Positions 4,954-7,395 of a DNA stretch of 7,395 nucleotides are shown here, piece after piece. The notes under the pieces were generated by a model. The model made no database searches and was not told where the DNA came from. It saw only the letters and a program-made list of their open reading frames with translations. This DNA is from Cryomorphaceae bacterium (GTDB lineage: Bacteria; Bacteroidota; Bacteroidia; Flavobacteriales; Schleiferiaceae). The stretch covers positions 1 to 7,395 of the forward strand of contig DMCR01000194.1 of NCBI GenBank assembly GCA_003445735.1. The letters are read 5' to 3'. The position numbers and the translations under genes are program-made. How positions within the stretch are numbered: the first letter of the stretch is position 1; every line of letters begins with the position of its first letter.

Positions 4954-7395
4954 ATGCCGAAAGACAAAACTATCAGACACGTCCTTATCATTGGGTCCGG
5001 TCCTATCGTAATTGGTCAAGCCTGTGAATTTGACTATTCCGGATCCCAAGCATCACGAAGCCTTCGAGAAGAAGGAATCACCGTAACACTCATCAATTCT
5101 AATCCAGCAACCATCATGACAGATGAGGTTATCGCCGATAACATCTATCTGAAAGCATTGACCGTGGAAAATATCGAGGAAATCCTCAAAATACATCCAG
5201 ATATTGATGTAGTACTGCCGACTATGGGTGGTCAAACGGCGTTGAACTTGTGTATCGATGCAGATAAACATGGAGTTTGGGAAGAGCACAATGTGCGCAT
5301 CATCGGTGTTGATATTGATGCCATTAATATTACAGAGGACCGTGATGAGTTCCGCAAATTAATGGAGCAAATCGATATTCCGATGGCACCTTCACGTATC
5401 GCAAAGTCATTTTTGCGCGGTAAGGAAACCGCTCAGGAGTTCGGTTTTCCATTGTGTGTTCGCGCTTCCTTTACCCTAGGTGGAGCGGGTGCGACCTTTG
5501 TACACACACCTGAGGAGTTTGATGAAGCATTGAGTCGTGGATTGGAAATCAGTCCAATTCACGAGGTAATGATTGATAAGGCCTTGCTTGGCTGGAAGGA
5601 ATACGAGCTTGAGTTACTTCGTGACAAGAACGATAACATCATCATCATTTGTTCCATTGAGAACATGGATCCTATGGGAATCCACACGGGTGATTCTATT
5701 ACGGTAGCACCGGCGATGACCTTGAGCGATACCACGTACCAAAAGATGCGTGATATGGCCATCAAAATGATGCGCAGTATCGGAACCTTTGCCGGAGGCT
5801 GTAATGTTCAGTTTGCAGTAAGCCCGGATGAAAAAGAAGATATCGTTGCGATTGAGATTAATCCTCGTGTAAGCCGTTCTTCGGCCTTGGCTTCCAAGGC
5901 CACCGGATATCCTATTGCGAAGGTGGCAGCGAAGATGGCAATTGGGTACACTCTTGATGAACTCAACAACCAAATCACCAAGACGACAACCGCTTATTTC
6001 GAGCCAACCTTGGATTACGTTATTGTGAAAATCCCTCGTTGGAACTTCGAGAAGTTTGAAGGCGCTGATACCCGTTTAGGTATTCAAATGAAGGCCGTAG
6101 GTGAGGTCATGGGAATTGGCCGAAGTTTTCAAGAAGCACTTCATAAAGCCGCACAGAGCTTGGAAATCAAGCGTAACGGTCTGGGTGCAGATGGCAAAGG
6201 ATTAACGGACCAGGATACTATCCTTCACAAATTAGAATATGCTTCTTCAGATCGATTGTTCGTCATTTACGACGCGATCCAAATGGGCATTCCACTCCGT
6301 ACCATTTACGACATCACCAAAATAGATTTATGGTTCCTCAAGCAGATTGAGGATTTAGCTCGTGTTCAAGGTGAAATCGAAAAACACACACTGGAGTCAT
6401 TGCCGAAGGATTTGATCCTTGAGGCTAAGATGAAAGGCTTCGCGGATCGTCAGATCGCACATATGATTCATGCTTTAGAAAGTCAAGTACACAGTAAGCG
6501 TAGGGATTTAGGTATTAACCGTGTATGGAAATTGGTGGATACTTGTGCGGCGGAATTCCCTGCACAGACACCATATTACTACTCGACATTTGAAAACTCC
6601 TTTGTTACGGCAGACGGTGTGGAGATTATCGAGAATGAAAGTGTGGTGACAGACCGTGAAAAGATTGTCGTTCTTGGTTCTGGTCCCAACCGCATAGGTC
6701 AAGGGATTGAGTTTGATTACAGTTGTGTTCATGGGGTATTGAGCGCTCGTGAAGAGGGCTATGAGACCATCATGATCAACTGTAACCCAGAAACCGTAAG
6801 TACAGATTTCGATACCGCAGATAAGTTGTACTTCGAGCCGGTATTTTGGGAGCACATTTACGACATTATTCTGCACGAAAAGCCAAGAGGAGTTATTGTA
6901 CAGCTCGGAGGTCAGACGGCATTGAAGCTAGCGGAAAAGTTGAGCCGTTACGGTATCGAAATAATCGGTACCTCATTCGATGCACTGGATTTGGCTGAAG
7001 ACCGTGGTCGTTTCTCTACCCTTTTGAAAGAAATCAACATCCCTTATCCAAAATTTGATGTAGCTACCAATGCAGATGAGGCATTGGATATAGCGGACGA
7101 TCTCGGATTCCCAATTCTCGTTCGACCTTCGTATGTATTAGGTGGTCAAGGAATGAAAATCGTCATCAATAAAGCTGAACTAGAGCGTCACGTAGTTAAT
7201 CTTTTCAAAGAGTTTGAAGGAAACCGTGTATTGCTAGATCATTACCTTGACGGGGCCATCGAAGCAGAGGCAGATGCCATCTGTGACGGGGAGAATGCCT
7301 ATATCATCGGGATCATGGAGCACATCGAGCCTTGTGGTATTCATTCTGGAGATAGTTCAGCAGTATTGCCACCGTTCAACCTGGGTCCATTGGTG
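4954..7395 (+). CDS. carB: Carbamoyl-phosphate synthase large subunit, 3' end outside window
   Basis: With the glutaminase subunit CarA, this enzyme makes carbamoyl phosphate from bicarbonate, ammonia (from glutamine) and 2 ATP, for pyrimidine and arginine synthesis. The frame is open for 814 codons to the edge; full-length proteins are about 940-1075 aa, so the end of the second ATP-grasp half and the allosteric domain are missing here. The two homologous halves are clear: GSGPIVIGQACEFDYSG (14-30) against GSGPNRIGQGIEFDYS (575-590), NSNPATIMTD (48-57) against NCNPETVSTD (609-618), and MGGQTAL (91-97) against LGGQTAL (651-657). First-half ATP-site residues are present: Arg130, Arg170, and metal ligands Gln286, Glu301 and Asn303 in EINPRVSRSS. 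The oligomerisation region spans about 405-550. An in-frame TAA at 4945-4947 leaves ATG 4954 as the only sensible start. carA is not adjacent upstream. The short leader leaves no room for an attenuator. Confidence 0.97.
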   Translation, partial: MPKDKTIRHVLIIGSGPIVIGQACEFDYSGSQASRSLREEGITVTLINSNPATIMTDEVIADNIYLKALTVENIEEILKIHPDIDVVLPTMGGQTALNLCIDADKHGVWEEHNVRIIGVDIDAINITEDRDEFRKLMEQIDIPMAPSRIAKSFLRGKETAQEFGFPLCVRASFTLGGAGATFVHTPEEFDEALSRGLEISPIHEVMIDKALLGWKEYELELLRDKNDNIIIICSIENMDPMGIHTGDSITVAPAMTLSDTTYQKMRDMAIKMMRSIGTFAGGCNVQFAVSPDEKEDIVAIEINPRVSRSSALASKATGYPIAKVAAKMAIGYTLDELNNQITKTTTAYFEPTLDYVIVKIPRWNFEKFEGADTRLGIQMKAVGEVMGIGRSFQEALHKAAQSLEIKRNGLGADGKGLTDQDTILHKLEYASSDRLFVIYDAIQMGIPLRTIYDITKIDLWFLKQIEDLARVQGEIEKHTLESLPKDLILEAKMKGFADRQIAHMIHALESQVHSKRRDLGINRVWKLVDTCAAEFPAQTPYYYSTFENSFVTADGVEIIENESVVTDREKIVVLGSGPNRIGQGIEFDYSCVHGVLSAREEGYETIMINCNPETVSTDFDTADKLYFEPVFWEHIYDIILHEKPRGVIVQLGGQTALKLAEKLSRYGIEIIGTSFDALDLAEDRGRFSTLLKEINIPYPKFDVATNADEALDIADDLGFPILVRPSYVLGGQGMKIVINKAELERHVVNLFKEFEGNRVLLDHYLDGAIEAEADAICDGENAYIIGIMEHIEPCGIHSGDSSAVLPPFNLGPLV

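Noticed and set aside
5053..6876. Several minus-strand open frames (5053-5289, 5559-5765, 5614-5973, 6508-6876)
   Set aside because: All are antisense to carB, which has full-length family motifs; none shows a domain of its own.
4954..7395. Internal repeat within carB
   Set aside because: The two similar halves are the ancient duplication shared by all CarB proteins, not a recent repeat.
1..7395. Search for CRISPR, insertion sequences, tRNA/rRNA, phage or defence genes
   Set aside because: No spaced direct repeats, terminal inverted repeats with a transposase, tRNA-like folds or defence-type domains were seen by reading both strands.

Overview
The window looks like a piece of a Bacteroidota chromosome, most likely from the Flavobacteriia or a related marine lineage. 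Two things suggest this. Perfect TAnnTTTG -7 boxes, the primary sigma-factor signature of this phylum, lie just upstream of rpmH, of carB and of a 2OG-Fe(II) oxygenase gene. Start codons also lack clear Shine-Dalgarno sequences and instead have A/T-rich leaders. The protein sequences (CarB, L34, TrkH/KtrB) are of the type seen in that phylum. This is a judgement from memory, not from a search.

Layout: (1) Positions 1-816, + strand, hold the 3' half of a TrkH/KtrB-type K+ transporter gene that enters from the left edge. (2) A very compact bidirectional hairpin terminator (818-839) separates it from a convergent minus-strand cluster. (3) Positions 841-4398, - strand, hold three tightly packed genes. 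In transcription order these are a DEAD-box RNA helicase with a DbpA-like RNA-binding domain and a basic Arg/Gly tail, a classical short-chain dehydrogenase, and a prolyl-4-hydroxylase-type 2OG-Fe(II) oxygenase. (4) A 300-bp divergent intergenic region (4399-4698) carries the helicase leader on one side and a textbook Bacteroidota promoter for rpmH on the other. (5) rpmH (ribosomal protein L34, 52 aa) is followed by a strong intrinsic terminator. (6) carB (carbamoyl-phosphate synthase large subunit) starts at 4954 with its own -7 box and runs off the right edge after 814 codons.

Most of this is core housekeeping content: potassium uptake, RNA remodelling and ribosome assembly, a ribosomal protein, and pyrimidine/arginine precursor synthesis. 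The one combination of unassigned purpose is the helicase-SDR-oxygenase run, where the substrates of both enzymes are unknown. I see no mobile element, CRISPR array, tRNA, rRNA, phage gene or defence system, and nothing I would call a previously undescribed system. The findings below are modest.
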